A stretch of DNA of 64,000 nucleotides from Dokdonia sp. (GTDB taxonomy: Bacteria; Bacteroidota; Bacteroidia; Flavobacteriales; Flavobacteriaceae): NCBI GenBank assembly GCA_020630915.1, contig JAHDIF010000009.1, positions 4,321-68,320 on the forward strand, read 5' to 3'. The notes under the pieces were generated by a model. That model was given only the letters and a program-made list of their open reading frames with translations. It ran no database searches and had not been told where the DNA came from. The translations under genes were made by a program, and so were the position numbers. Position 1 is the first letter of the stretch. Each line of letters starts with the position of its first letter. Positions 8,769 to 18,518 of this stretch are shown piece after piece.

Positions 8769-9134
8769 TCACTCTAATATTGGTTCAGAAATCCACTTTA
8801 CTGCATTTACCCGGTTTTCTCTGGTAAAATGCTTGATCTGACTCTTTACCAAACTATTGTCTACAACCGCCAGAAAATGAATCCATCTTCTATCTGTAAC
8901 CAAAGCAATACGATCGATACGGTGTGCATATTCTATAGGAAACAACGCTCCCATTGCCGCTGCAGAAAGTGTGAATTTTGTAATATTTCTATCTTCTAAA
9001 TATAGACTCACCCGATCGTGAGTTTCGAGCTTTTCCAAAATAAGATTACGCAATTTTGTAATCTGGGCGTGATCCATCGCTCCATCTATTACGTAGCCTA
9101 GTATATAATCTGCGAAGCTATAGTCTTCCAGCAT
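8769..9134 (-). CDS. SpoIIAA-like (STAS-fold) domain protein
   Basis: 121 residues, cytoplasmic, with no signal or membrane segment. The pattern DGAMDHAQITKLRNLILEKL...VSLYLEDRNITKFTL...YAHRIDRIALVTDRRWIHFLAVVD resembles the SpoIIAA-like proteins (PF11964), which share the STAS fold and are of unknown role in Bacteroidetes. No kinase or sigma-factor partner is nearby. Assignment is by pattern only. Confidence 0.65.
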   Translation of the reverse strand: MLEDYSFADYILGYVIDGAMDHAQITKLRNLILEKLETHDRVSLYLEDRNITKFTLSAAAMGALFPIEYAHRIDRIALVTDRRWIHFLAVVDNSLVKSQIKHFTRENRVNAVKWISEPILE

Positions 9135-9238
9135 CGTTTTTGAGAGATTTGGGGTTTCATTCCTTAAACAAAAGGAGGTATTACTTTTAACTATTCTAAT
9201 CTAAGAATATTTTAAAAAAATACAAGGGTATCCTAAGA

Positions 9239-9418
9239 TTATTGCTCGATCCCGTCAGCCGTAAATGATAGTAAGGTGCGTTCTTCTTGAGAATAGGTAA
9301 TCTGTATTGGATTACAGCAAACCTCACAATCTTCTATATATGAATCATTTACAGACATATCCAGGAGCATGGAAATCTCTTCCCAACAGTACGGACATTG
9401 AAAAAAATGTTCAAGCAT
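9239..9418 (-). CDS. CPXCG-motif cysteine-rich small protein
   Basis: 59 residues, ATG at 9418 and TAA at 9239. Two Cys pairs (FQCPYCWEE at residues 8-11 and CEVCCNPIQI at 31-35) form a zinc-ribbon-like site, matching the CPXCG-motif family. It is monocistronic or co-transcribed with the SpoIIAA-like gene. The function of the family is unknown; a zinc-binding role is inferred from the Cys spacing. Confidence 0.8.
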   Translation of the reverse strand: MLEHFFQCPYCWEEISMLLDMSVNDSYIEDCEVCCNPIQITYSQEERTLLSFTADGIEQ

Positions 9419-9437
9419 ATATTCTTACTTTTATGCA

Positions 9438-9453
9438 CGTTTTTGCGAAAGCG
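9438..9453. repeat. Degenerate TTTCGCGAAA palindrome
   Basis: CGTTTTTGCGAAAGCG, one mismatch in the core, between the TolC gene and the CPXCG gene. Confidence 0.55.
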
Positions 9454-9467
9454 CACCTCAACTTTGT

Positions 9468-10835
9468 TTAATATTCCACATTGAGTAATTGCCCCGTAAG
9501 TTGCAATAATTGTAGCTCTGCCAGCTTAGCGGTATACTTAGCAGCATTTTTTGCAGTCAAAACATTTAATAGATTAAGCTGTGCCTGTCTAAACTCAATA
9601 CTTGTTATCTGACCCAATTTTAAACGCTCTTCAGAACGTTCAAAATTTGCCTGGGTGGTAGCTACATTTTGTTCTTGTAATCTAAAGATGGCAAGTGCGT
9701 TTTTGTAACTTTCCTTTGCATTGGCAATGTCTCGATACACCTGTTGCTGCAGTTGTTCCTTAAGTAGCTGCTGATTCTCTAGGGCTATTTTAGCATTTTT
9801 TAAACCTATTACAGAAGCTCCACCGTCAAAAAGATTCCACCGTAGGTTTGCTCCTACTGCTAGTGAGTTCGATTGATTTGTCGTGCTTGGAAAGAAGGCA
9901 GAAGCTGGATTAATGGCTCTATTCCAACCATAACTACCAGTAAGACCTATGGTGGGTAAGAAAAGCCCCTTTGCTCTTTTAATCTGATAATCAGTAATCA
10001 AAATATCTTGCTCTACCTGCAATAGAGATACGTTATTTTCACGTGCCTTCTCAATGTAACTATCCATTAATAGGCTACTCACAAAAGTAACTGTAGTATC
10101 TGCTCTGCGTAAGTCATCCAGATCTCTGGCAAGCACCACATTAAGATCTCGTTGCACATTGCGTAGCTGTTGTCTCGCGTTTAGAACATTACTACTATCG
10201 GTTACAATATCTACCTGAGCGTTAAGAACCTCAAGCTTATTTACTTGCCCATATTCAAATTGATATTGAGCACGCTTTTCACGCTCCTTGGAAATCTCAA
10301 GCGCTTCTTCAAGAACGCTCAAATTTTCAGTCACACGGGCTACTTCGTAATACACAGAAAATAGCTGCACCATCGTATTTTCTATAGTCTCCCGAGCCTG
10401 TAATTGTGTCAAGTTGTATTGTTCTTTAAGTTGCTTAAAATTGTAGTATCGCCCCAGACCATCAAACAAGGTATAATCCATATTTATGGACGCGTTATAC
10501 CGTGTAGTCTCTGCCCCATCTATGACCACATCTGGCCGCACCGTTCCGTCTTGATTGAGCGCTCCGCCAAAATCTACATTGGTATTCGTTCGATCAAAAT
10601 TAGCGCCTGCTTGAAAGAAGACAGATGGTAAATAACCAGAATTCAGTATATCCGTATTATTTTCGGCTACCGTTACATTGTTATTGGCTAGCTTGATCCC
10701 AAAGTTGTTCTCTAGCATCATAGCCACTGCATCATTCTTGGGTAATAATTGTGTAGGAATTTCTTGCGTATACGCTTTCGCGAAAGCACACACTACAACT
10801 AGTACTGTTATCTTTTGTAAAAAAGAGTGTATCAT
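9468..10835 (-). CDS. TolC-family outer-membrane channel (HAE1 RND operon)
   Basis: 455 residues, the last gene of the RND operon. The signal peptide ends CAFAKA|YTQE; the AFAKA is encoded by a palindrome copy (10773-10787), so the repeat supplies the signal-peptidase I site. Two TolC hairpin repeats are visible (LFSVYYEVARVTENLSVLEE and IANAKESYKNALAIFRLQEQ). Its ATG overlaps the TGA of the preceding gene (ATGA). It would connect the pump and adaptor to the exterior for multidrug export. Confidence 0.9.
   Translation of the reverse strand: MIHSFLQKITVLVVVCAFAKAYTQEIPTQLLPKNDAVAMMLENNFGIKLANNNVTVAENNTDILNSGYLPSVFFQAGANFDRTNTNVDFGGALNQDGTVRPDVVIDGAETTRYNASINMDYTLFDGLGRYYNFKQLKEQYNLTQLQARETIENTMVQLFSVYYEVARVTENLSVLEEALEISKEREKRAQYQFEYGQVNKLEVLNAQVDIVTDSSNVLNARQQLRNVQRDLNVVLARDLDDLRRADTTVTFVSSLLMDSYIEKARENNVSLLQVEQDILITDYQIKRAKGLFLPTIGLTGSYGWNRAINPASAFFPSTTNQSNSLAVGANLRWNLFDGGASVIGLKNAKIALENQQLLKEQLQQQVYRDIANAKESYKNALAIFRLQEQNVATTQANFERSEERLKLGQITSIEFRQAQLNLLNVLTAKNAAKYTAKLAELQLLQLTGQLLNVEY
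10773..10787. repeat. TTTCGCGAAA palindrome in a signal peptide
   Basis: CGCTTTCGCGAAAGC, read as AFAKA at the signal-peptide cleavage region of the TolC protein. Confidence 0.9.
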
Positions 10836-11506
10836 TGATTTTCTATCATTTTTTGCAAGAGTGACTCTAGTGTTCTTTTATGTACAAGATTATCTTCTGT
10901 ACAACGCATAACTTCAATAGCTCCGGCATACAAAACAAGATCTCCTTCTTCTGGTACTATCTTAAGGTCACTTACGTGCATTTTTTGAGTTCCCTTCACA
11001 CCTCCTTTATCTATCGTAACTGACGCACCAGACTGTACAAGGGAAAAAGAAAAATAATCCAACAACCTATGTGTCCCGCTCAACATTTTAAAACCTATCA
11101 ATCCTGCTGTAATCATTAAACAATATGTAAAAAGCTTGGTAGGTGTAAATGCATTATCCCCAAAAAACATCGCCATAAGCATCCAGAAATAGATAAGACC
11201 TGCCAAAAATAGGATCGTGCCTATAACTACCGAAACCACATCCATAAAAATCGCCCAAGTGCTGCGGACGATCTTTATAGAATGTTCATACGCGTCATGT
11301 GCAAATCCCAAATCTTTAAGATAAGCTAGGCTATGTATCGCTTCCTCTTTTTCTTGTATATGATTTTCTAATCCATTGGTAGCAACGTGTAACTTCCTTA
11401 TCTTCAATTCCTGCAATAAATTGAGCTGTGCGTCATAGGTTAACTTTGCACTTTGATCTAGTACAGCTACGACCTCACGGTCTGTATGGTTTTTATACAA
11501 ATTCAT
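10832..11506 (-). CDS. Small membrane protein of the RND operon, function unknown
   Basis: 224 residues from MNLYKNHTD. A longer frame is open, but this ATG sits two bases after the pump's TAA, so I prefer it. It has an N-terminal helical part (YDAQLNLLQELKIRKLHV), two central transmembrane helices (VVSVVIGTILFLAGLIYFWM and a second near LFTYCLMITAGLIGF) and a soluble C-terminus ending KMIENQ. I do not recognise the family. Position between pump and TolC with 1-4 bp junctions suggests an accessory role in export. Confidence 0.7.
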   Translation of the reverse strand: MNLYKNHTDREVVAVLDQSAKLTYDAQLNLLQELKIRKLHVATNGLENHIQEKEEAIHSLAYLKDLGFAHDAYEHSIKIVRSTWAIFMDVVSVVIGTILFLAGLIYFWMLMAMFFGDNAFTPTKLFTYCLMITAGLIGFKMLSGTHRLLDYFSFSLVQSGASVTIDKGGVKGTQKMHVSDLKIVPEEGDLVLYAGAIEVMRCTEDNLVHKRTLESLLQKMIENQ

Positions 11507-11507
11507 A

Positions 11508-14500
11508 TTACACAGTATCTGTATTAGGTGTAAATGCCGCGTCACGTGCTTGTTGATCATTTGCCTCCTCTTCTTCCATTTCTTTTACAGCACGCTCTTG
11601 ATTTTCCTTAGCCGTTTTACGCCCTTTAATTAATCTATCCGTAGTAGTTTTTGTCCAATTACTAAAGGATAAAAATATAGGAAGCATGACTAAAGTGAGT
11701 ACCGTAGCAAATCCAATTCCGTAAGCAATAGATATTGCCATAGGGATTAAAAACTGTGCTTGCCTACTCTCTTCAAAAATCAAAGGGGCAAGACCCGCTA
11801 TGGTTGTTATAGATGTTAAAAAGATGGCTCTAAAACGGGATCGTCCTGCATCATAAATAGCATTGTCAAAATCCATGCCTTGCCGCAAATTGGTATTAAA
11901 TTTTCCAATAAGAACGAGGCCATCATTTACCATAATCCCTATAAGTGCGATAATTCCAAGCATAGAAAGTATATTAAGAGGAAAATCGTGTATCCAATGC
12001 CCCCAAGCAACCGCTGGTAGACTTAAAGGTATTAGAAGTAATAACATTAATGGCTGGCTGTAACTTCTAAAGGTAAAAGCAATCACTATATATATAAGTA
12101 CTAACACAGTGAGTCCTACTGGCTGTAATGAACGGGTAAGCTTCCCTGCTTCTCTATTTTGTCCTTCATACGATGGGGTTACCGTTGGATATTTTGAGAG
12201 GATATCTGGCATCACATTGGTACGTAAGTCTGTCATCACGTCCGTCGCAGTTACTTCCTTAGAGTTTTTAAGATCTGCCAGTATCTGTATCTCTCTTCTT
12301 CCTTCCAGATGGTTTACAGCCACATCTCCTCGCTCTATAGAATAGGTGGCAATTTCCTTAAGCGGCACCTTTGCACCAGAAGGTGTGGCGATCCGCATAT
12401 TATCTAAGTCTGTAATAGAAGATCTGTTCTCCCGATCATAGCGCACCCACACACGTATTTCATCCTGCCCTCTTTGAAAACGCTGTGCCTGAGCGCCAAA
12501 AAATCCTGCTCGTACTTGAGCCATCACCGTTTGTAAATTTAGTCCGAGTGAATACGCTGTTTCATTCAATTCTAAACGTATTTCTTTAATTCCTGCAGGA
12601 TCATTATCTTCTATATCCTTTAATGCTGGGTTAGACTCTAGCGACCTTTTAAGCTCTGCTTTTGCTGCTTTCAGTTCGGCAATGTTATTTCCTAATAAAG
12701 AAACCGCTACAGGACTTCCTCCAAAATTACCTCCACCTCCATAAACTAGGCTTTCACTACCAATTACAGGCCCTACTTTCTCTCTAATCATATTGCCTAC
12801 CATTCCAGAGGTAATCTCATCTGGACGTTCTTCTCCTGGTAACAGATTAATACTAAGAGACGCTGTAGAGGTTCCCGGCCCTAAGGTTTTAATAATATTC
12901 TCAAAGAGTAATGTGTCAATATCGTTCTTATACTTTTCAGACAGCTCTGCATTTACCTCACTAGCTTTTATCTCGATCATAGAAATTATGCTGTCTGTTA
13001 TAGCAGCATTGGTGCCATTAGGCATATTCAAGGTAATTCTAACATTGTCACTTGCTATTCTTGGAAAGAAGGCACCTCTTATTATTCCCGCCTGAAAACT
13101 TCCCGAGGTAAGTATAATAAAAGCAACAAAAAGTGAAAAAGTAAAGAATTTATAATTAAGCGCAAACCTTAGTACAGGACTGTAAATCGTATCGCGCAAC
13201 CATCTCATAATACGGTCTCCAAATTCGTTGATGTAACGTAATTTAGAAAACAGACGCGCCATACCTTTCTTAGGGCTATCATTTTGTTTTCTTAAGGCTT
13301 TAGAATGCGCAAGGTGTGCGGGGAGTATAATCAAAGCTTCAACTAAGGATATCCCCAATGTAAGCATTACAATTACAGATACTTCTCCAAAAAACTCTCC
13401 TATTCTTCCATCTAGAAACAAGAAAATTCCAAAAGCTAATATCGTGGTAAGAATCGCAGAAATAATAGGCGGTAATACCTCCATCGTTCCGTCTACAGCT
13501 GCTTGTATAGGAGATTTCCCCCGTTCATAATGCTGGTAGATATTTTCGGCTATTACAATGCCATCATCTACTAGAATTCCGATCACGATAATCATCCCGA
13601 ACAAAGACAATACATTAATAGTTACATTAAAATACCCAGCAAGCATAAACATCCCTAAAAAAGCAACCGGCAATCCAAATGCCACCCAGAATGCTAGTCG
13701 TGTATTTAAGAATAGTGATAGAAAAATGAGCACAAGTAGCATTCCTACAAGCGCATTTTCGGTAAGCAATGCTGTACGTTGCACAAGGGTGATCGATAGG
13801 TCATTTACGACGGCTAACTGTACATTGTTATACTTTGCATTAAAATCTTCTATATATTCTTTTGCTTTATCTGCAGCGCCTATCAAATCCTCTGTATTTG
13901 TGGAGGTTATAGATACATTTACAGCTAGGTTGCCATTAAAATAATTAGCGTTAGGTGTTTCAGAAAAGCGATCTCTTATTTGAGCTACATCCTTTAGCCT
14001 AATAGTTCTCCCGTTAGGATCTGCTCGTACAATTACATTGGACAATTCATCCCCATAATAGGCCCTATTATTTGCACGGATGAGATACTCTTCTGCGGCT
14101 GTTTTTATAGAACCTCCAGTTGTGAGAATGTTAGACGTACTTACCGCCTGAGAGACCTCTGCAAAGGATAAATTATACGCTAGTAGACTGTTCTCATTTA
14201 CGGCAATCTCTATTTCTTCCGCCGGATAGCCAGAAACGTTTATTTGAGAGATACCATCGATTCCTCTTAAATCATTTTCTATCTGTCTTCCTATTTGCTT
14301 GAGCGTCGCTAGGGAAACATTATCGCCACTCAAAGAAAAAGAAATAGTTTGTCGTATAGCTTCCTGCTTAGCCACTACTAAAGGCTCCATGCCCGTAGGG
14401 AACGAAGGCACACGATCTACGGCATTCTTAATCTCAAGAAGCATAAAGTCTATATCCTTACCCTTCTCAATTTCTACGTTGATGTTTCCGCTATTTTCTC

Positions 14501-14756
14501 TTGAAGTAGACGTCACACGCTCTACACCATCCAGCCCTTTGAGGTTATCTTCTATCTTAAGTACAATACCCTCTTCAACTTCTTGCGGCGATGCTCCTGG
14601 ATACGTAACGGTTATATTAATATTACTAGAATCTACTAAAGGGAAAAAAGAAGATTTAAGCGATAATGCCCCAAAAATTCCAAAAACCACAAACATTAAA
14701 ACGATCACATTTACTGCGACGTGATACTTTATGAAGTATTCTATAATCTTCCTCAT
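11508..14756 (-). CDS. HAE1-type RND multidrug efflux pump
   Basis: 1082 residues, typical AcrB/MdtBC length. TM1 is at the N-terminus (MRKIIEYFIKYHVAVNVIVL). The periplasmic porter domain has VTYPGASPQEVEEGIV. TM4 carries GIL-VDDGIVIAENIYQ, whose Asp pair is the proton relay, and its C-terminal counterpart GIMVNDGLVLIGKF has Asn-Asp. A charged C-terminal tail (KEMEEEEANDQQARDAA) follows. It lies one base downstream of the adaptor gene. Substrate cannot be read from sequence. Confidence 0.93.
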   Translation of the reverse strand: MRKIIEYFIKYHVAVNVIVLMFVVFGIFGALSLKSSFFPLVDSSNINITVTYPGASPQEVEEGIVLKIEDNLKGLDGVERVTSTSRENSGNINVEIEKGKDIDFMLLEIKNAVDRVPSFPTGMEPLVVAKQEAIRQTISFSLSGDNVSLATLKQIGRQIENDLRGIDGISQINVSGYPAEEIEIAVNENSLLAYNLSFAEVSQAVSTSNILTTGGSIKTAAEEYLIRANNRAYYGDELSNVIVRADPNGRTIRLKDVAQIRDRFSETPNANYFNGNLAVNVSITSTNTEDLIGAADKAKEYIEDFNAKYNNVQLAVVNDLSITLVQRTALLTENALVGMLLVLIFLSLFLNTRLAFWVAFGLPVAFLGMFMLAGYFNVTINVLSLFGMIIVIGILVDDGIVIAENIYQHYERGKSPIQAAVDGTMEVLPPIISAILTTILAFGIFLFLDGRIGEFFGEVSVIVMLTLGISLVEALIILPAHLAHSKALRKQNDSPKKGMARLFSKLRYINEFGDRIMRWLRDTIYSPVLRFALNYKFFTFSLFVAFIILTSGSFQAGIIRGAFFPRIASDNVRITLNMPNGTNAAITDSIISMIEIKASEVNAELSEKYKNDIDTLLFENIIKTLGPGTSTASLSINLLPGEERPDEITSGMVGNMIREKVGPVIGSESLVYGGGGNFGGSPVAVSLLGNNIAELKAAKAELKRSLESNPALKDIEDNDPAGIKEIRLELNETAYSLGLNLQTVMAQVRAGFFGAQAQRFQRGQDEIRVWVRYDRENRSSITDLDNMRIATPSGAKVPLKEIATYSIERGDVAVNHLEGRREIQILADLKNSKEVTATDVMTDLRTNVMPDILSKYPTVTPSYEGQNREAGKLTRSLQPVGLTVLVLIYIVIAFTFRSYSQPLMLLLLIPLSLPAVAWGHWIHDFPLNILSMLGIIALIGIMVNDGLVLIGKFNTNLRQGMDFDNAIYDAGRSRFRAIFLTSITTIAGLAPLIFEESRQAQFLIPMAISIAYGIGFATVLTLVMLPIFLSFSNWTKTTTDRLIKGRKTAKENQERAVKEMEEEEANDQQARDAAFTPNTDTV

Positions 14757-14757
14757 C

Positions 14758-15894
14758 TTATTTGGATGCTTCTTGAGAAGTTTCTTTTGCTTGATATACT
14801 TTAACTAACATTCCCACATAAGCACCTGGAACTGGCCTACTCACGATCCTTGTTCCTTCTGGAACTCCTTTTACCACCACTTGCTTTTCAGAAAAATATA
14901 CTGGCTTTACGTCTATTACCTCTAATATAGAATCACGCACTGTAAATAGTTGATCGTTAGGTTGTAGTAATCCTCTTGGGATGGAGATGGCGTCTTTTTC
15001 TTCTTTCGCGGTAAGCAAAGCTTCTAGATACACTCCTTCTCGTAGTCCATCACCTTTAACCTCGATGTAGGCATTTATGGTTTGAGAAGCTTGATCTATA
15101 TTACCATTAACACGCGTTACTTTACCCACATACTTTGTATTTGTGTCTGTAGTTGAAAGGGTGACCTCGTTACCCACCTTCAAAAGGTCTGCATATGTTT
15201 TAGAAATGGCTACTTCTAGTTCGTATGTACTTGTATCTATATACTCACCTACCTTTTGGCCTGCTCTTACTAGCGTCCCTTCTGTAACCAATGCCTCGGT
15301 TAATATACCTGTAAATGGAGCTGTTATTCTAAATTTACTCAGGCGTTGTTCTAAATTTTTTACATTAAAATAGGTCGCTTGGATATTCCGTCCAGTAATA
15401 AAATACCCCTCTCGTTCACTACTAAATGCAGGAAGAGGAGGTGTGGTTTTGTCTATATCAAAAGAGGTTAGATACTTTTGCCATTTATCATACGCCTCTG
15501 GATAATCTAACCTTAGATCTGGCATGATGGCTGTAATCTGATTATAAAGCGCACTTTTTTGAGATTGTACAGACGCATAAAATTCTGAGGCGTCAAGGCT
15601 AAGCAGTGTCTGCCCTTTTCTATATGCTTGCCCTGGCTTAAAAAGCTTGCTTCCCGATTTAAGTACTCCTTGAACTTCGGTAAATAGCTCTAGTCGTCTT
15701 TGAGCAACTAGATTACCTTGCGCAGATATTTCAATAGGTACTGTGCCGTTTTGCACCGTATCAACAAAAACAGTTTTGATAACTTTTTTAGGCTTTGGTC
15801 GCTCTCGCTGATTGCTACTTATAATTGCTTGAGAAGCAAAAAAGGAACCCGCAATAAGGAGGATACCTAACAGTGATAGGATTAATTTGCGCAT
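14758..15894 (-). CDS. RND efflux periplasmic adaptor (membrane fusion protein)
   Basis: 378 residues, with one N-terminal hydrophobic anchor (LILSLLGILLIAGSFFASQ). Then come the biotinyl-lipoyl-like halves (QGNLVAQRRLELFTEVQGVL and FRITAPFTGILTEALVTEGT), a short alpha-hairpin between them, and the beta-barrel and membrane-proximal domain (GNEVTLSTTDTNTKYVGKV). First gene of the four-gene RND operon, with stop and next start separated by one base. Confidence 0.92.
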   Translation of the reverse strand: MRKLILSLLGILLIAGSFFASQAIISSNQRERPKPKKVIKTVFVDTVQNGTVPIEISAQGNLVAQRRLELFTEVQGVLKSGSKLFKPGQAYRKGQTLLSLDASEFYASVQSQKSALYNQITAIMPDLRLDYPEAYDKWQKYLTSFDIDKTTPPLPAFSSEREGYFITGRNIQATYFNVKNLEQRLSKFRITAPFTGILTEALVTEGTLVRAGQKVGEYIDTSTYELEVAISKTYADLLKVGNEVTLSTTDTNTKYVGKVTRVNGNIDQASQTINAYIEVKGDGLREGVYLEALLTAKEEKDAISIPRGLLQPNDQLFTVRDSILEVIDVKPVYFSEKQVVVKGVPEGTRIVSRPVPGAYVGMLVKVYQAKETSQEASK

Positions 15895-15934
15895 GAAACT
15901 TCTTTTGGTTTGGTTTGTATTTGCCTACAGACTG

Positions 15935-15942
15935 CAAAACTA
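15935..15942 (-). promoter_or_regulatory. -7 element for the RND operon
   Basis: TAGTTTTG on the minus strand, matching TAnnTTTG, about 40 bp before the adaptor ATG. A TTG lies about 16 bp further upstream as a possible -33 element. Confidence 0.5.
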
Positions 15943-16028
15943 ATGGAGTAGCTTGTCCAAGGATGTTAAGAATCTCATAAAAGAATTCACAAAGGCCTAT
16001 TTAGACAAGGTCTTAGAAAAGGTGTTTT

Positions 16029-16110
16029 GCTCCCGCCTGCCGGCAGGCAGGTTCGCGAAAGCGAGCCTGAGAGATTTACGACTAAAATGAGAGTGCAACG
16101 ATAAAGCGTA
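16029..16110 (-). repeat. Long palindrome-related element L1 with nested CCTGCC palindrome
   Basis: It begins next to the ABC-F stop codon and reads TACGCTTTATCG..., then ATTTTAGTCGTAAATCTC, then GCTTTCGCGAA. This is followed by a 20-bp palindrome (16032-16051, CCTGCCTGCCGGCAGGCGGG on this strand) and AGC. Deleting those 20 bases restores a perfect GCTTTCGCGAAAGC. It aligns with elements at 31065, 32661 and 50349. Confidence 0.75.
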
Positions 16111-16113
16111 TAC

Positions 16114-18033
16114 TTATGAACTCAACGCGTCTAGCTCTTCTGTAACAGATTCCCATTGTCCCATAAGGGTTTCAAGCTCTTTCTTTTTACCTTGATAGGT
16201 GTCAAAAAAATTAGGCTGCGCTACCGTTTGATCGTAGTTAATGGCCAGCTCTACATCCATCTCTTTGATTTCCCTTTCAAGTTTATTAATCTGAGACTCT
16301 ACTTTGCTGAGGCGATTGTTAAGAGATTTGAGTTTTTTTTGATCTTCGTAGGACTTTTTGTTGCTCGTGGTTTCTGGCGTTTTTACCGCGGTTACTTTAT
16401 CTCGTTTTTCTATTTCGCGCAAGCTATCTACTGCTCGTTGCTCTAGATAATAATCTATATCTCCTAGATATTCTTTAATCTTATGATCCTTAAATTCGTA
16501 CACTCGATCTGTGAGACCCTGCAAGAAATCACGGTCGTGAGAGACTACGATTAACGTACCTTCAAAACGCGCCAAACTATCCTTAAGAACATTCTTAGAT
16601 TTGATATCCAAGTGATTGGTAGGTTCATCCATCACCAGCACATTAAAAGGTTGCAACATCATTTTTGCAAGTGCCAGACGATTACGCTCTCCTCCTGATA
16701 GAACACGCACGTATTTATCTACCTCTTCGCCTCTAAAAAGAAAAGAACCTAAAATATTGCGTACGAGTGGTCTTGTTTTCTCATCTGCGGCATCGATCAT
16801 TGTTTCTTCTACTGTCTTGCTTCCATCCAGATACTCAGCTTGATTTTGAGCAAAATATCCTATCTGAACATTGTGACCCAATTTGAGATAACCTTCGTGT
16901 TCTAGCTCTCCCACGATAATTTTGGCCAGTGTAGATTTTCCTTGACCATTTTGCCCTACAAAAGCGGTTTTAGTATTGCGCTCTACGAGAAGATCTATTC
17001 CTGTGAGCACTTTTTTATCTCCATAGTTTTTTACAACTTCTTCTGCTTCGATCACTACTTTTCCTGGCGTTAGAGACACAGGAAAATTAAGTGCCATCAC
17101 ACTATTATCATCCTCATCTACCTCAATACGATCCATACGATCTAGCTTCTTGATAAGTGATTGCGCCATCGTAGCTTTTGAAGCCTTCGCACGGAATTTC
17201 TCGATAAGCTTTTCCGTCTGTTCAATCTGTTTTTGTTGATTTTTTTGAGAAGCAAGTTGTTGCTCACGAAGCTCTTTTCGTAATACCAAATACTTAGAAT
17301 ACGGCTTAGGATAATCATAGATACGACCTAACGAAATCTCAATGGTACGGTTGGTCACATTATCGAGAAACATTTTATCGTGAGACACGATGACCACTGC
17401 GCCACTATAATTTTTAAGAAATCCTTCTAGCCAAATAATAGATTCAATATCCAAGTGATTTGTAGGCTCATCCAGTAACAAAATATCATTACTCTGTAAG
17501 AGAAGTTTGGCCAGCTCAATACGCATGCGCCATCCTCCAGAAAATGTGTCTGTTAACTTCGTAAAGTCCTCTCGATTAAATCCTAGACCTTGTAAAATAC
17601 GTTCTGTTTCTCCTTGATAGTTATATCCGCCGTGTATCTCATACTGCTGTTGCACATCGTTGAGATCAATCATTAATTGATTATAACTCTCACTCTCATA
17701 GTCTGTGCGTTCGGCAAGCTGGGTATTAATATCTTCTAATTGTGCTTCTAGCTTTTTAATTTCCTTAAAAGCCTCATAAGATTCTTCTAGTACCGTACGA
17801 CCTTCTACAAAGTCTATGTCTTGTTTTAAGAAACCTATTTGTACTTCTTTTTCCTTTGCAATAGATCCTGTATCATATTCCTGCTCTCCAGAAATAATGC
17901 GCAACATAGTAGACTTCCCTGCGCCGTTTTTCCCCACGAGACCCACTCGATCTCCAGCGTTCAAACGATAGGTAATTTCTTCAAAAAGATATTCTCCTTG
18001 AAATGAGACAGAAAGGTTATGAATATTGAGCAT
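16114..18033 (-). CDS. ABC-F family ATPase (ribosome-associated type)
   Basis: 639 residues, soluble. Two ABC domains: Walker A GKNGAGKST and GQNGQGKST, signatures FSGGWRMRIEL and LSGGERNRLAL, and DEPTNHLD twice. The inter-domain linker is rich in Lys and Gln (the ABC-F interaction motif region). The C-terminal coiled coil is SYEDQKKLKSLNNRLSKVES and following. Members act on the ribosome E site; this one is Uup/YbiT-like and not obviously an antibiotic-resistance type. It is divergently arranged with the DUF983 gene. Confidence 0.9.
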   Translation of the reverse strand: MLNIHNLSVSFQGEYLFEEITYRLNAGDRVGLVGKNGAGKSTMLRIISGEQEYDTGSIAKEKEVQIGFLKQDIDFVEGRTVLEESYEAFKEIKKLEAQLEDINTQLAERTDYESESYNQLMIDLNDVQQQYEIHGGYNYQGETERILQGLGFNREDFTKLTDTFSGGWRMRIELAKLLLQSNDILLLDEPTNHLDIESIIWLEGFLKNYSGAVVIVSHDKMFLDNVTNRTIEISLGRIYDYPKPYSKYLVLRKELREQQLASQKNQQKQIEQTEKLIEKFRAKASKATMAQSLIKKLDRMDRIEVDEDDNSVMALNFPVSLTPGKVVIEAEEVVKNYGDKKVLTGIDLLVERNTKTAFVGQNGQGKSTLAKIIVGELEHEGYLKLGHNVQIGYFAQNQAEYLDGSKTVEETMIDAADEKTRPLVRNILGSFLFRGEEVDKYVRVLSGGERNRLALAKMMLQPFNVLVMDEPTNHLDIKSKNVLKDSLARFEGTLIVVSHDRDFLQGLTDRVYEFKDHKIKEYLGDIDYYLEQRAVDSLREIEKRDKVTAVKTPETTSNKKSYEDQKKLKSLNNRLSKVESQINKLEREIKEMDVELAINYDQTVAQPNFFDTYQGKKKELETLMGQWESVTEELDALSS

Positions 18034-18114
18034 TTAGGTATAAGTAATAGTTATAGTTTTCCAACTACGAATTCGTGCAAAGATGCCTATTTTTACAACA
18101 GAAATCAACTACAA

Positions 18115-18501
18115 ATGTCGTTTTTAAAAGGAACTAAAATATATAGCATTCTTACTGGCAAATGTCCTGTTTGTCATAACGAATCTATGTACAAAGAATC
18201 TAATCCGTATAAGCTGTCTCATACGTTAAAAATGCACGAACGTTGTGGCCACTGTAACACAAAATATAAGATAGAACCTTCATTTTTTTATGGAGCTATG
18301 TATGTGAGCTATCCCGTGGGTATTGCTTTTGCCACGGCAGCATTTGTAATTACCTATTTCTTTTTTGAAGCTACGCTCGTAAATACCTTTATCGCTATTG
18401 TAGGAACCATGATAGTTTTTATGCCCATAATTATGAGAATCTCTCGTAATATATGGATCAACTTTTTTATGAAGTATGATAAGGATAAAGACCGTGCCTG
18501 A
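18115..18501 (+). CDS. DUF983 membrane protein
   Basis: 128 residues from MSFLKGTKI. A longer upstream frame is open but overlaps the divergent ABC-F gene's start region. There are two zinc-ribbon-like Cys pairs at the N-terminus (GKCPVCHNES and ERCGHCNTKY), then two transmembrane helices (YPVGIAFATAAFVITYFFFE and FIAIVGTMIVFMPIIMRI). The pattern matches DUF983, a family of unknown function found in Bacteroidetes and alpha-proteobacteria. Confidence 0.85.
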   Translation: MSFLKGTKIYSILTGKCPVCHNESMYKESNPYKLSHTLKMHERCGHCNTKYKIEPSFFYGAMYVSYPVGIAFATAAFVITYFFFEATLVNTFIAIVGTMIVFMPIIMRISRNIWINFFMKYDKDKDRA

Positions 18502-18518
18502 TCTTATAAGTAGCTAAA

